64,000 nucleotides of DNA, taken from contig NZ_ATCL01000020.1 of assembly GCF_000416965.1 (NCBI RefSeq), positions 806,001-870,000 on the forward strand. The letters are read 5' to 3'. The position numbers were made by a program, and so were the translations under genes. The stretch comes from Exiguobacterium chiriqhucha RW-2. Its GTDB lineage: Bacteria > Bacillota > Bacilli > Exiguobacteriales > Exiguobacteriaceae. Position 1 is the stretch's first letter; every line of letters starts with the position of its first letter. The notes under the pieces are model-generated. The model made no database searches and was not told where the DNA came from. It saw only the letters and a list, made by a program, of their open reading frames with translations. Of the stretch, positions 8,017 to 16,796 are shown in pieces.

Positions 8017-9780
8017 TTATGACATCAGACGTTGGCCTGATTGAAGTTCATACATCTTTTTGTAGAGCCCGTCTTGTTTCAATAACGATTGATGATTACC
8101 TCGTTCGACGATTTCACCACGATGGAGGACGAGTATCAAGTCGGCATCTTGAATTGTCGAGAGTCGGTGTGCGATGGCAATCGTCGTCCGACCACGTCTC
8201 ATCCGCTCGAGGGCGAGTTGAACGCGTTCCTCGGTCTCAGTATCAATCGAACTCGTCGCCTCATCCAAAATCAAGATTTTCGGATCGCGAGCGACCGTCC
8301 GAGCAAACGCGAGCAATTGCCGTTCCCCACTCGAGAACGTCGCCCCCCGTTCACCGACCGTATGCCCGTAACCGGCCTCGAGTTTCTCGACGAACGTATG
8401 GGCTTGGACGAACTCAGCTGCTTCCCGGACTTTGTCAGAGTCGATTGTCGGGTTAAATAGTTTTAAGTTGTCCTCGATCGTCCCCGTGAACAAAAACGGG
8501 TCCTGGAGCACAAGGCCGACTTTGGCTCGAAGCTCGGCTTCCTCGAACTGCTCGATCGGATGCCCATCAATCGTGATTTGTCCTGATTGATACGGATAGA
8601 ACCGAGTCAACAAGTTGATGATTGAACTCTTCCCGCTCCCGGTATGACCGACAAGTGCGACCGTCTCGCCCGGCTTGGCGACGAACGAGATATGTTTCAA
8701 TACGTCGACTTCCCCGTCATAGCTGAACGTGACGTTCTCGAAACGCACTTCCCCGGAGCCAATTTCAGCCGTTCCCTCTAAGCTCTTACCTGGGGCCGGT
8801 TCATCCGTGTCCAAGACTTTGAAGACTCGGTCCGCCGAAACGACCGCCTGTTGAAATTCACTCAATCGTTGCATGATATCGAGCACGGGACGGAAGATTC
8901 GTTCGATATAGCTGATAAAGGCGTAAACGACCCCGACCTGTACTTGCTCGGTCGTTGACAAGACGCCGTAATAACCGAGCAGCCCGATGATGGAGAAGGC
9001 GAGCAACAATTCGATGATCGGTCGCAACAACATACTGTCGAGCTTCAAGTTCCGATAACGTGCTTCTTGGTGGGCTTCGTTCGTCTCTTCGAATTGGCGG
9101 ACAAGCCGCTCTTCTTGACGAAACTGTTGAACGATTCCCATCCCGTTAATCGACTCATTCAACTGTCCGTTCAATTGTGACAGCAGATCACGCACTTGCG
9201 CGAAGTACTTTGTCGAGTAGCGACGATACACCCAGATGATGAGCCAGAACAACGGCACGAGCACAAGCCCCATCGTTGCGAGCGTCGGTTCGAGGATATA
9301 GAGAAACACGTATGTCCCGAGCAGCTGCACGGCCGATTGGACGAACGTACTCATCACCCCGACGTACAGCTCCTTGACCGCCTCGGTGTCGTTCGTAATC
9401 CGCGAGACGAGTACGCCTGCTGGCGTCCGGTCGAAATAGGCGAGCCGCATGCCCATGACGTGACGGAAAATATCCATCCGAATGTTTTGAACGATTTTTA
9501 AGGCGATTTTTTGGAATGAAATTGACTGTAAATAGTCGAAGATGATCGCCGACACATGCAAGACCAAATAAACGACGAGCAATGTGACGACCCAGTTCGT
9601 CGGATAGACGCCTGGCGTCACGAACTCATCAATAAAGACCTTGATTAAAAACGGTCCCGCGAGCTTCGCACCGGTGGCGAGCAACAAGAACACGAAAGCG
9701 AGACTGAGTGGGCGTGAGTAACGATTCGTATACGCCAATAGACGTTTGATGACCGCCCATTCCTGAACGTCATGCTTCAT
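8017..9780 (-). CDS. ABC multidrug exporter subunit with consensus catalytic Glu (BmrD/YheH-like)
   Basis: A half-transporter of about 587 residues: six membrane helices (to about 320), then an ABC ATPase domain. Walker A is GHTGSGKSS, the Q-loop lies in LVLQDP, Walker B is ILILDEATSSID with the catalytic Glu, and the H-loop is AIAHRLS. The signature loop is degenerate, FSSGE in place of LSGGQ. Together with the adjacent subunit this gives one consensus and one degenerate ATP site, as in heterodimeric exporters such as BmrCD and TM287/288. The frame extends to a GTG at 9789, but the ATG at 9780 is better spaced from GGGGGTGG; it lies inside the end of the upstream gene, so the subunits are coupled. 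Drug or lipid export is inferred. Confidence 0.9.
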   Translation of the reverse strand: MKHDVQEWAVIKRLLAYTNRYSRPLSLAFVFLLLATGAKLAGPFLIKVFIDEFVTPGVYPTNWVVTLLVVYLVLHVSAIIFDYLQSISFQKIALKIVQNIRMDIFRHVMGMRLAYFDRTPAGVLVSRITNDTEAVKELYVGVMSTFVQSAVQLLGTYVFLYILEPTLATMGLVLVPLFWLIIWVYRRYSTKYFAQVRDLLSQLNGQLNESINGMGIVQQFRQEERLVRQFEETNEAHQEARYRNLKLDSMLLRPIIELLLAFSIIGLLGYYGVLSTTEQVQVGVVYAFISYIERIFRPVLDIMQRLSEFQQAVVSADRVFKVLDTDEPAPGKSLEGTAEIGSGEVRFENVTFSYDGEVDVLKHISFVAKPGETVALVGHTGSGKSSIINLLTRFYPYQSGQITIDGHPIEQFEEAELRAKVGLVLQDPFLFTGTIEDNLKLFNPTIDSDKVREAAEFVQAHTFVEKLEAGYGHTVGERGATFSSGERQLLAFARTVARDPKILILDEATSSIDTETEERVQLALERMRRGRTTIAIAHRLSTIQDADLILVLHRGEIVERGNHQSLLKQDGLYKKMYELQSGQRLMS

Positions 9781-11533
9781 GGTGGCCACCCCCTTCTACG
9801 ATTGCTTCGAGCTGTTGACGATCATACGTATCTTTGTACCATCCCGGTTCGCGAATCAAGTCCTGATGCCGGCCCCGTTGGATGATACGACCGTCTTCGA
9901 GAACGAGAATCTCGTCGGCGTGCTCGACCGCAGACAGTCGGTGCGCGACAATCAACCGAGATTGATCGGGATTCCCGGCCCGGAAATGCTCGATGATCGC
10001 TTCTTCCGTCTTCGCATCGACGGCGGAGAGAGCATCGTCTAGAATCAATACGTCCGCCTCGATCATGAGCGCACGTGCAATCGAGATGCGTTGTTTTTGG
10101 CCGCCCGATAGCGTCACGCCCCGTTCGCCTACAAGCGTGGCATAACCTTCTGGTAACCGCATGATGTCATCATGCACTTCGGCGATTTTAGCTGCTTCCA
10201 TAATCTCGTCAAGTTTTGCTTCCGGTTTGCCGAACGCGATATTGTTCGCAATCGAGTCGCTGAACAAGAAGTGGTCTTGCGGGACAACGGCGACCTTGTC
10301 GAGCAGAAGTGACTTTTTCACCTGTCGGATATTGATGCCGCCGATTTTAATCGTGCCGTCATGGACGTCATACTCCCGCGTCAACAACCGAACGATTGTC
10401 GTTTTACCGGAGCCGGTCCGTCCGACAATTCCGAGCGTGCGACCGCGTTCGATTCGGAACGACACGTCTTGTAAGACGGGTGTCTCATCATAGCGGAAAG
10501 CATGAATGTCTGCCTCAATCTCCGAATGGGCAAGTTTCGTCGCCGCCATCGGATCATCTTGAATCTCAGGTTTGACGGCGAGCATTCGCTCGATTCGGTC
10601 ATAAGACGCACGACCGCGTTCGACGATATTGAACAGCCAGCCGAACGCGAGCATCGGCCATGTGAGCAAACTGAGATACGCCGTGAAACTGACGATTTGA
10701 CCGATTGTCAGCTCGCCTTGTTCAATCAAATAGGCCCCATAGCCAATCGATAGGATATACGAGAGGCCGACGATTCCGAAGATGGTCGGGTCGTATAGGG
10801 CATCGATTTTGGCGACGCGGACGTTCTTCGCCATGACCTCGTCGGATAACTTCTCGAACGAGTCGACGTCGCGGCCGACTTCTCCGGCCGATTTCAATAC
10901 CCGGACACCGCTGACGCTCTCTTGGACTTTGTCATTCAGTTCGGAGAACGCCGCCTGAGCGACCCCGAACCGATTATGTAATAGTTTGCCGTATCGTGTC
11001 GTTAACGCGACCATGATCGGCAGCGGCAACAGCGCTACGACCGTCAACTTCCAACTAATCGTCGTCACCATCGTGATGATGACGAACGTCCCCATGGTAA
11101 TGCTGTCGACGAGTGTCAAAATCCCCGCACCCGCCGTCGTCGAGACGGCTTGGACATCGTTCGTCGCATGGGCCATCAAATCCCCGACCCGCGACTTCTT
11201 ATAAAAGCGTTGATCTAAATCGGTGAAATGGCGATAGAGCTGACTCCGCAACATCCGACCGAGCCGAATCGATGCTCCAAAGATGAAGTACCGCCAGAAG
11301 AAGCGGGCCACATAGTTTCCGATGCCGACGGCCGCGAGCCCGCCGAGCAACATCCACAATAAATCTGTTTCGAGCGATTCTCGGTTGATCTCATCGACGA
11401 TTCGGCCGATGATGCGTGGCGGCACGAGTTCGAGCGCCGCAACGAACATGAGTAGGACGATACCGAGCGCATACGTCCGCCATTCGAGCTTGAAGAACCA
11501 AGCCAATTGTTTGAATACACGAATCTGAAACAC
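9770..11533 (-). CDS. ABC multidrug exporter subunit with degenerate Walker B (BmrC/YheI-like)
   Basis: The first subunit of the heterodimer, 587 residues: six helices followed by an ATPase domain with Walker A GRTGSGKTT, Q-loop in VVPQDH, canonical signature LSGGQ, and H-loop IVAHRLS. Walker B is VLILDDALSAVD, with Asp in place of the catalytic Glu, as expected of the degenerate-site partner. The start is awkward: the first in-frame GTG (11533) directly abuts the AGGGG that should be its ribosome site, and no ATG lies nearby. An ATT at codon 4 would be ideally spaced. It overlaps the second subunit by about 11 nt. The exporter sits inside the yneF-ccdA junction, so it is probably an insertion relative to Bacillus. 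Confidence 0.9.
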   Translation of the reverse strand: MFQIRVFKQLAWFFKLEWRTYALGIVLLMFVAALELVPPRIIGRIVDEINRESLETDLLWMLLGGLAAVGIGNYVARFFWRYFIFGASIRLGRMLRSQLYRHFTDLDQRFYKKSRVGDLMAHATNDVQAVSTTAGAGILTLVDSITMGTFVIITMVTTISWKLTVVALLPLPIMVALTTRYGKLLHNRFGVAQAAFSELNDKVQESVSGVRVLKSAGEVGRDVDSFEKLSDEVMAKNVRVAKIDALYDPTIFGIVGLSYILSIGYGAYLIEQGELTIGQIVSFTAYLSLLTWPMLAFGWLFNIVERGRASYDRIERMLAVKPEIQDDPMAATKLAHSEIEADIHAFRYDETPVLQDVSFRIERGRTLGIVGRTGSGKTTIVRLLTREYDVHDGTIKIGGINIRQVKKSLLLDKVAVVPQDHFLFSDSIANNIAFGKPEAKLDEIMEAAKIAEVHDDIMRLPEGYATLVGERGVTLSGGQKQRISIARALMIEADVLILDDALSAVDAKTEEAIIEHFRAGNPDQSRLIVAHRLSAVEHADEILVLEDGRIIQRGRHQDLIREPGWYKDTYDRQQLEAIVEGGGHHEA

Positions 11534-11611
11534 CCCCTATGTTGTCTTGAATTCAGACTATTCTTTTAGATTAGCGAAAGTTTGTTCGATTGTCTAACAA
11601 AAAATGGATAC

Positions 11612-11640
11612 AAAAAGCACTTTGCGGGCGCAAAGTGCTT
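11612..11640 (-). terminator. Terminator of yneF
   Basis: AAGCACTTTGC/GCAAAGTGCTT stem with a 4-nt loop, followed on the minus strand by a TTTTTG tail. Confidence 0.85.
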
Positions 11641-11653
11641 CGGTCGATCCGGT

Positions 11654-11884
11654 TTATTTCTTTTCGTTCTTCATTTGAACGTTCATGGCGCGCATCACTT
11701 GGTTGACTTTCTTCTGTGACGGCTTTTGACCCATTTGCATCATCAATGTACGAATCATATCTTCGTTGATCGGTGGGTTCTGTTCGAGGTAGTTCATCAT
11801 GTATTTACGAGCGATAAAGAAACCGATCGCAATACCCCCGATTAGTGCTGCCACGATCAGAAGAATCCAGAATAATGTACTCAA
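11654..11884 (-). CDS. yneF: UPF0154 protein YneF
   Basis: A 76-residue protein with one N-terminal membrane helix (about residues 5-24), then [20 protein letters not shown] and a Lys-rich tail with [17 protein letters not shown], the UPF0154/YneF signature. Function is unknown. It begins with a TTG at 11884, 7 nt after a strong GGAGG; no ATG fits. It lies between tkt and the ABC exporter; in B. subtilis yneF is also close to tkt, but with yneE (sirA, a replication inhibitor used in sporulation) between them, and that gene is missing here. Confidence 0.93.
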   Translation of the reverse strand: MSTLFWILLIVAALIGGIAIGFFIARKYMMNYLEQNPPINEDMIRTLMMQMGQKPSQKKVNQVMRAMNVQMKNEKK

Positions 11885-11958
11885 GGCTTAACCTCCTCTA
11901 CCATATGAAACATCGTTTTTTACTATACACTATATTACGCTAATTCGCTAGTCGTCTG

Positions 11959-11996
11959 TAAAAAAAGTGGTGACCCAAAACTCCGGGCCACCACTG
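11959..11996 (-). terminator. Terminator of tkt
   Basis: GTGGTGGCCC/GGGTCACCAC-type stem with an 8-nt loop followed on the minus strand by a run of seven T residues. Confidence 0.85.
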
Positions 11997-12007
11997 ATAG
12001 TAAGCGA

Positions 12008-13990
12008 TTAAAGTGATTTGACAGCAGCGACGACGTTGTCGACCGACATGCCATATTCTTTCATGAGGAGATCCCCAGGGGCAGAGGCACCGAACTTGTC
12101 GATTCCGAGTACTTTACCGCCGAATCCGACGTATTTGTACCAGCCGAGTGTCGCGCCCGCTTCAAGCGAGACACGCTTCGTGATTGACGAAGGAAGGACC
12201 GCCTCTTTGTATTCTGCTGACTGTGCTTCGAACAATTCCCACGAAGGCATCGAGACGACAGCCGCGTTCACGCCGTCAGCCGCGAGTGCTTCGCGAGCTT
12301 CGACGAGGACGTGTACTTCAGAACCTGTACCGAGAAGGAGGACGTCCGCCTCGCTCGAGTTACCGGCGACGACGTAGCCACCTTTGGCCGCTTCTTCGAT
12401 CGACGTGCCTTCGAGTTCTGGCAACGCTTGACGCGTCAAGACGAGAAGTGACGGTGATGATTTCGTCGTGATTGCTTGCTTCCAAGCCGCAATCGTCTCT
12501 TTTCCGTCAGCCGGACGGAGAACAGACAAGTTTGGCATCGCACGGAAGCTCATCAAGTGCTCGACCGGTTCGTGTGTCGGGCCGTCTTCGCCGACCGCGA
12601 TTGAATCGTGTGTCAAGACGAACGTCGATGGGATTCCCATGAGGGCCGCGAGTCGTACCGCTGGACGCAAATAGTCTGAGAAGACGAAGAATGTCGCGCC
12701 GTAAGGAAGGACCCCACCGTGGAGTGCCATACCGTTGACGGCAGCTGCCATTGCGAATTCACGGACGCCGAACCAGATGTTACGGCCTGCTGGATCTTCA
12801 TCGAAATCCGCAGCACCTTTAATCATCGTGTTGTTCGAGCCTGCGAGGTCAGCCGAACCACCGAAGAGTGTCGGCACCGCTTTAGCGATTGCGTTCAATA
12901 CTTCACCGCTCGTTTGACGTGTCGCTTTCTTCGAACCGATTTCGAACGTCGGCAACTCGCTGTCCCAACCTTCTGGGAGCTCATTGTTCACTGCACGCTC
13001 GAACTGTGCACCGAGTTCAGGGTGTGACGACTTGTAAGCCGCGACGAGTTCGTTCCAGTCCGCTTCCGCTTTGGCACCTGGCTCAACGACTTTCTCGTTG
13101 AACAAGTCGTACACTTCGGTCGGTACGTAGAAGTTTTCGCCTTCCCACTTATAGAACTGCTTCGTGAGCTCGATTTCAGCTTCGCCGAGCGGCGCGCCGT
13201 GTGAGGCCGATTTCCCTGACTTGTTCGGTGAACCGAAACCGATGACCGTCTTCACTTCGATGAGGGTCGGTTTCGACGTTTCCGCCTTCGCTTCGTCGAT
13301 TGCTTTCGCGATTGTATCGATGTCCGTGCCATCTTCAACGCGAATCACTTGCCAGCCGTAAGCGTTGAAACGATCTTCGACGCTTTCTGAGAACGACTTG
13401 TGAAGGTCGCCATCGAGTGAGATGTCGTTTGAATCATAAAGGACGACGAGCTTTCCGAGTTTCAAGTGACCAGCGAGTGAGGCAGCTTCTGCCGACACGC
13501 CTTCCATCAAGTCACCGTCTCCGCAAATCCCGTATGTGAAGTGGTCAACCACTTTGAACTCATCACGGTTGTAAGTCGCTTCCAAATGTTTTTCAGCCAT
13601 CGCCATACCGACTGCCATGGCAATCCCTTGGCCGAGCGGTCCAGTCGTCGCGTCGACACCAGCCGTGTGACGGTACTCTGGGTGTCCAGGCGTCTTCGAA
13701 TCCATTTGACGGAACGATTTGAGATCGTCGAGTGAAAGGTCGTAACCAGATAAGTGAAGAAGCGAGTACAAGAGCATCGAACCGTGTCCTGCTGAAAGAA
13801 CGAACCGATCGCGGTTGAACCAGTTCGGGTTTTTCGGGTTGTGACGCATCTTATCCGTCCAAAGTGTGAACGCCATCGGAGCCGCACCCATCGGCATCCC
13901 CGGGTGACCAGAGTTCGCTTTTTGGACCGCATCAATCGAGAGCGTCCGAATCGAGTTAATCGCTAATAATTCTTTAGTAGTTGTTTCCAC
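12008..13990 (-). CDS. tkt: Transketolase
   Basis: Transketolase moves two-carbon units between sugar phosphates in the pentose phosphate pathway with thiamine diphosphate. About 660 residues cover the pyrophosphate domain ([12 protein letters not shown] near the start and [10 protein letters not shown] for cofactor/Mg binding), the pyrimidine domain ([15 protein letters not shown]) and the C-terminal domain. The frame runs up to 14032. The ATG at 13999 directly abuts AGAGAGG, whereas the GTG at 13990 lies 9 nt after it, so [12 protein letters not shown] is preferred; the ATG remains possible. The gene keeps its Bacillus position between ynzC and yneF and has its own terminator. Confidence 0.96.
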   Translation of the reverse strand: METTTKELLAINSIRTLSIDAVQKANSGHPGMPMGAAPMAFTLWTDKMRHNPKNPNWFNRDRFVLSAGHGSMLLYSLLHLSGYDLSLDDLKSFRQMDSKTPGHPEYRHTAGVDATTGPLGQGIAMAVGMAMAEKHLEATYNRDEFKVVDHFTYGICGDGDLMEGVSAEAASLAGHLKLGKLVVLYDSNDISLDGDLHKSFSESVEDRFNAYGWQVIRVEDGTDIDTIAKAIDEAKAETSKPTLIEVKTVIGFGSPNKSGKSASHGAPLGEAEIELTKQFYKWEGENFYVPTEVYDLFNEKVVEPGAKAEADWNELVAAYKSSHPELGAQFERAVNNELPEGWDSELPTFEIGSKKATRQTSGEVLNAIAKAVPTLFGGSADLAGSNNTMIKGAADFDEDPAGRNIWFGVREFAMAAAVNGMALHGGVLPYGATFFVFSDYLRPAVRLAALMGIPSTFVLTHDSIAVGEDGPTHEPVEHLMSFRAMPNLSVLRPADGKETIAAWKQAITTKSSPSLLVLTRQALPELEGTSIEEAAKGGYVVAGNSSEADVLLLGTGSEVHVLVEAREALAADGVNAAVVSMPSWELFEAQSAEYKEAVLPSSITKRVSLEAGATLGWYKYVGFGGKVLGIDKFGASAPGDLLMKEYGMSVDNVVAAVKSL

Positions 13991-14160
13991 TAATTTCATC
14001 CTCTCTGTTGTTACAAAGTTTCTACCCGTCATATTTTAGCATACTCATTCGTGTGTCACAACTAATTAATTAGTATAACACATTGAATGGAATCGTTTAC
14101 TTCCTTTCGTCCAAAATCAGTCCAATAAGTCCCCCTGATCCCCGTTCGCGTATAACAAAC

Positions 14161-14191
14161 ATGCACACCCTATATGAAATAGGATGTGCAT
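14161..14191 (-). terminator. Probable terminator of ynzC
   Basis: Twelve-bp stem with one mismatch (ATGCACA.CCTAT/ATAGG.TGTGCAT), 5-nt loop, followed on minus by a short T-rich tail. It lies just after the ynzC stop. Confidence 0.6.
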
Positions 14192-14197
14192 TCGTGG

Positions 14198-14431
14198 TCA
14201 CTCCGAGCGATGTCGTTTCTGCTCGTCTTTCAATTTTTCAGGCGTTACATCGTTCCCGTCCGGATCGACGACCTTCATCCCCATCATTTGTGATTTGAAT
14301 GATTGGCGGAACGCTTGCAAATATTGTTGGCGCAGCGCTTGCTGCTCGTCCATCTCTTCTGATGACAGTCCATCTGTCTTGGCTTTGTTGGCGAGAAAAT
14401 TGATTCGCTCCAACTGTTCAGGTGCTAGCAT
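14198..14431 (-). CDS. ynzC: DUF896 protein YnzC
   Basis: A 77-residue helical protein. The N-terminal part ERINFLANKAKTDGLSSEE and the following EQQALRQQYLQAFRQSFK are the DUF896 (UPF0291) signature. B. subtilis YnzC is part of the LexA-controlled yneA-yneB-ynzC operon; its structure is a helical hairpin and its function is unknown. It starts with ATG at 14431, 8 nt after GGGGG, and keeps its Bacillus position between tkt and yneB. The C-terminal half (SQMMGMKVVDPDGNDVTPEKL) is probably disordered. SOS induction is likely through read-through from the YneA-position gene. Confidence 0.93.
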   Translation of the reverse strand: MLAPEQLERINFLANKAKTDGLSSEEMDEQQALRQQYLQAFRQSFKSQMMGMKVVDPDGNDVTPEKLKDEQKRHRSE

Positions 14432-14491
14432 CAGGCTCGCCCCCTCTCTACTGAATTTGTTCTTCTACTGTACAAAATCAGCGAGCAGGAA

Positions 14492-15166
<675 letters not shown>

Positions 15167-15208
15167 CTACGATACACAGGTTCGGGGGCTGTTCGCAATC
15201 AGAAAAGA

Positions 15209-15445
15209 TTATTCGGCGGCGAACCACGTCGTCTTGTCGTCTTCTTTCTCAGCGCGTTCGGCGAGAAGCTGTGCCTCGAGCGACTCGGCCTCCGTCAAGG
15301 CGACTTCTTCTTCGACGCTATGCTCGATCACCGGTTCGGTCGCGACGACATCGACGTCGTGGCGCATCTCCCCGACCATATAAAACGCGAACATTCCAAG
15401 TGCCAACATGCCGACTAAAATGATTCCATTGATTGTGTCTCTCAT
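15209..15445 (-). CDS. SOS-controlled small membrane protein in the yneA position, no LysM domain
   Basis: A 78-residue protein, MRDTINGIILVGML onward: one membrane helix (about residues 7-27), then an acidic, Glu-rich tail ending TTWFAAE. B. subtilis YneA, the SOS cell-division suppressor, occupies the same spot: divergent from lexA and followed by yneB-ynzC. YneA has a membrane anchor plus an extracellular LysM domain; no LysM domain is visible here. A perfect AGGAGG lies 7 nt before the ATG at 15445, so the longer frame back to 15514 is not used. Its promoter carries LexA boxes, so SOS induction is well supported. A division-inhibitor role is inferred only from position. Confidence 0.82.
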   Translation of the reverse strand: MRDTINGIILVGMLALGMFAFYMVGEMRHDVDVVATEPVIEHSVEEEVALTEAESLEAQLLAERAEKEDDKTTWFAAE

Positions 15446-15483
15446 AACGATTACCTCCTGGGAATAAGAATACACGTTCTCGA

Positions 15484-15495
15484 GAACGTCTGTTC
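15484..15495. promoter_or_regulatory. LexA box 1 (yneA-position gene leader)
   Basis: GAAC-GTCT-GTTC, an inverted repeat with the LexA form GAAC-N4-GTTC. It lies about 40 bp before the start codon of the minus-strand gene. Confidence 0.7.
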
Positions 15496-15515
15496 GTTTA
15501 TCTGTTCTCATCATA

Positions 15516-15539
15516 AAACAAGAACTTCTGTTCGGTCAA
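15516..15539 (-). promoter_or_regulatory. Promoter of the yneA-position gene with LexA box 2
   Basis: On the minus strand TTGACC (15539-15534) and TATGAT are separated by 18 bp. The spacer holds LexA box 2, GAAC-TTCT-GTTC in plus orientation (15522-15533). Bound LexA would cover the polymerase site directly. Confidence 0.7.
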
Positions 15540-15550
15540 GTAGAAAAAAA

Positions 15551-15564
15551 CGAACGAATGTTTG
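15551..15564. promoter_or_regulatory. LexA box 3 (lexA autoregulation)
   Basis: CGAAC-GAAT-GTTTG fits the Bacillus LexA consensus CGAACRNRYGTTYS at every position. It overlaps the -35 of the lexA promoter, the usual arrangement for lexA self-repression. Confidence 0.8.
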
Positions 15565-15590
15565 TGCGCTCATGTGTTCTTGTGTTAAAC
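15562..15590 (+). promoter_or_regulatory. lexA promoter (TTGTGC, 17 bp, TTAAAC)
   Basis: TTGTGC at 15562-15567 and TTAAAC at 15585-15590 are 17 bp apart; TAAACT one base further is an alternative -10. LexA box 3 overlaps the -35. Confidence 0.55.
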
Positions 15591-15650
15591 TAAACCCATA
15601 AAGAATAGGATGCGTTCGCAGGTTATTCGACATAATCGAGGTGAAATCCA

Positions 15651-16271
15651 TTGAAAAAAATGTCAGCAAGACAACAACAGATTCTTGATTTTATAAAAGC
15701 CGAGGTCCGGGCGAAAGGGTATCCACCTTCCGTTCGTGAAATCGGAGAGGCAGTCGGACTCGCATCGAGCTCGACCGTCCACGGCCACTTGGACCGTCTA
15801 GAGAAGCGTGGATTGATTCGACGTGACAAGACGAAGCCACGTGCCATCGAAATTTTAGATGAAGAGATGTCAGTCGTGGAAGACCATGATGCCGTCATGT
15901 ACGTGCCGGTCATCGGGAAAGTCACGGCCGGTACGCCAATCACGGCAATCGAGAACGTGGAAGAGCACTTCCCGCTCCCGGCCCACGTCGTCGGTTCCGA
16001 CAACGTCTACATGCTCTCGGTATCGGGAGACTCGATGATTAACGCCGGCATCTTGGATGGGGACCGTGTCCTCGTCCGCCAACAGAACACGGCCGACAAT
16101 GGAGAGATTGTCGTCGCCATGACGGATGAAGGCGAAGCGACAGTGAAGCGGATTTATAAAGAAGCTTCGAAAGTCCGTCTTCAACCGGAGAACGACGAAC
16201 TCGAAGCGATGTATTTCGATAACGTGTCGATTTTAGGGAAGGTCATCGGTGTATACCGTACGATTCACTAA
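15651..16271 (+). CDS. lexA: SOS repressor LexA
   Basis: LexA represses SOS genes and cleaves itself when RecA filaments form. The protein has 206 residues: a winged-helix DNA-binding domain (1-70, with [20 protein letters not shown]), then an S24 peptidase domain. The scissile Ala93-Gly94 lies in KVTAGTP, the nucleophile is Ser128 in SGDSMI, and the base is Lys166 in ATVKRIY. A TTG at 15651 lies 7 nt after GAGGTG and is chosen over the ATG at 15660, which is 16 nt away. The stop overlaps the next start by 1 nt. LexA boxes before this gene, its divergent neighbour and recA complete the circuit. Confidence 0.97.
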   Translation: MKKMSARQQQILDFIKAEVRAKGYPPSVREIGEAVGLASSSTVHGHLDRLEKRGLIRRDKTKPRAIEILDEEMSVVEDHDAVMYVPVIGKVTAGTPITAIENVEEHFPLPAHVVGSDNVYMLSVSGDSMINAGILDGDRVLVRQQNTADNGEIVVAMTDEGEATVKRIYKEASKVRLQPENDELEAMYFDNVSILGKVIGVYRTIH

Positions 16272-16711
16272 TGGCGAGTGGCAAGACACATACCCGTACG
16301 AATCTCGTGGCAATCGGTGCTCTTGCGATTGCCACGCCTTTTATTGACATCGATATTCCGACAGTGTTCCTATTCGGCGCCCTAATCGGGACGTTCTGGC
16401 TCTCCCCGGACCTTGACTTAAAGTCGGACGCCTATTATCGATGGGGACCACTCCGAGGCTTTTGGCTCCCTTACGTGAAGATTATGCCCCATCGGTCGTT
16501 ATTCTCGCATCTGCCGCTCTTGAGTGATTTGATCCGGGTCATCTATCTAGGCTTCCCGCTCACGCTCGTGCTCACGTTCACGCCGTATGAGGAAGCTGCC
16601 AGATCGTGGCTCGACCTGAACGGGGCCGCCTGTTTCTTCGGACTCGTCTTCGCGACGACGTTACATACGACGCTCGATTATGCGTCGACGTTCTTCAAAC
16701 GTGCCTTTTAA
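16271..16711 (+). CDS. Putative metal-binding membrane protein (DUF2227)
   Basis: A 146-residue protein coupled to lexA by a one-base TAATG overlap. GKTHTRTN near the start, LSPDLDL in the middle, MPHRSLFSHLP, and LHTTLDY at the end are the histidine/aspartate motifs of DUF2227, a putative metal-binding family with several membrane helices related to LexA-unlinked YfhO/YdjM-type hydrolases. Function is unknown. Being downstream of lexA it may be SOS-induced with it; no B. subtilis lexA neighbour of this kind is recalled. A terminator follows. Family call is fairly secure; membership in a hydrolase superfamily is a guess. Confidence 0.78.
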   Translation: MASGKTHTRTNLVAIGALAIATPFIDIDIPTVFLFGALIGTFWLSPDLDLKSDAYYRWGPLRGFWLPYVKIMPHRSLFSHLPLLSDLIRVIYLGFPLTLVLTFTPYEEAARSWLDLNGAACFFGLVFATTLHTTLDYASTFFKRAF

Positions 16712-16736
16712 GCCAAACATTTATGCTATGCACCTA

Positions 16737-16772
16737 AAAGGGCAACCCGTCTACTAGACTGGGTTGCCCTTT
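16737..16772. terminator. Bidirectional terminator after the DUF2227 gene
   Basis: AAAGGGCAACCC/GGGTTGCCCTTT perfect 12-bp stem with a 12-nt loop, between convergent genes. Confidence 0.85.
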
Positions 16773-16796
16773 CTGAACTGTTTATTATATAGAAGC

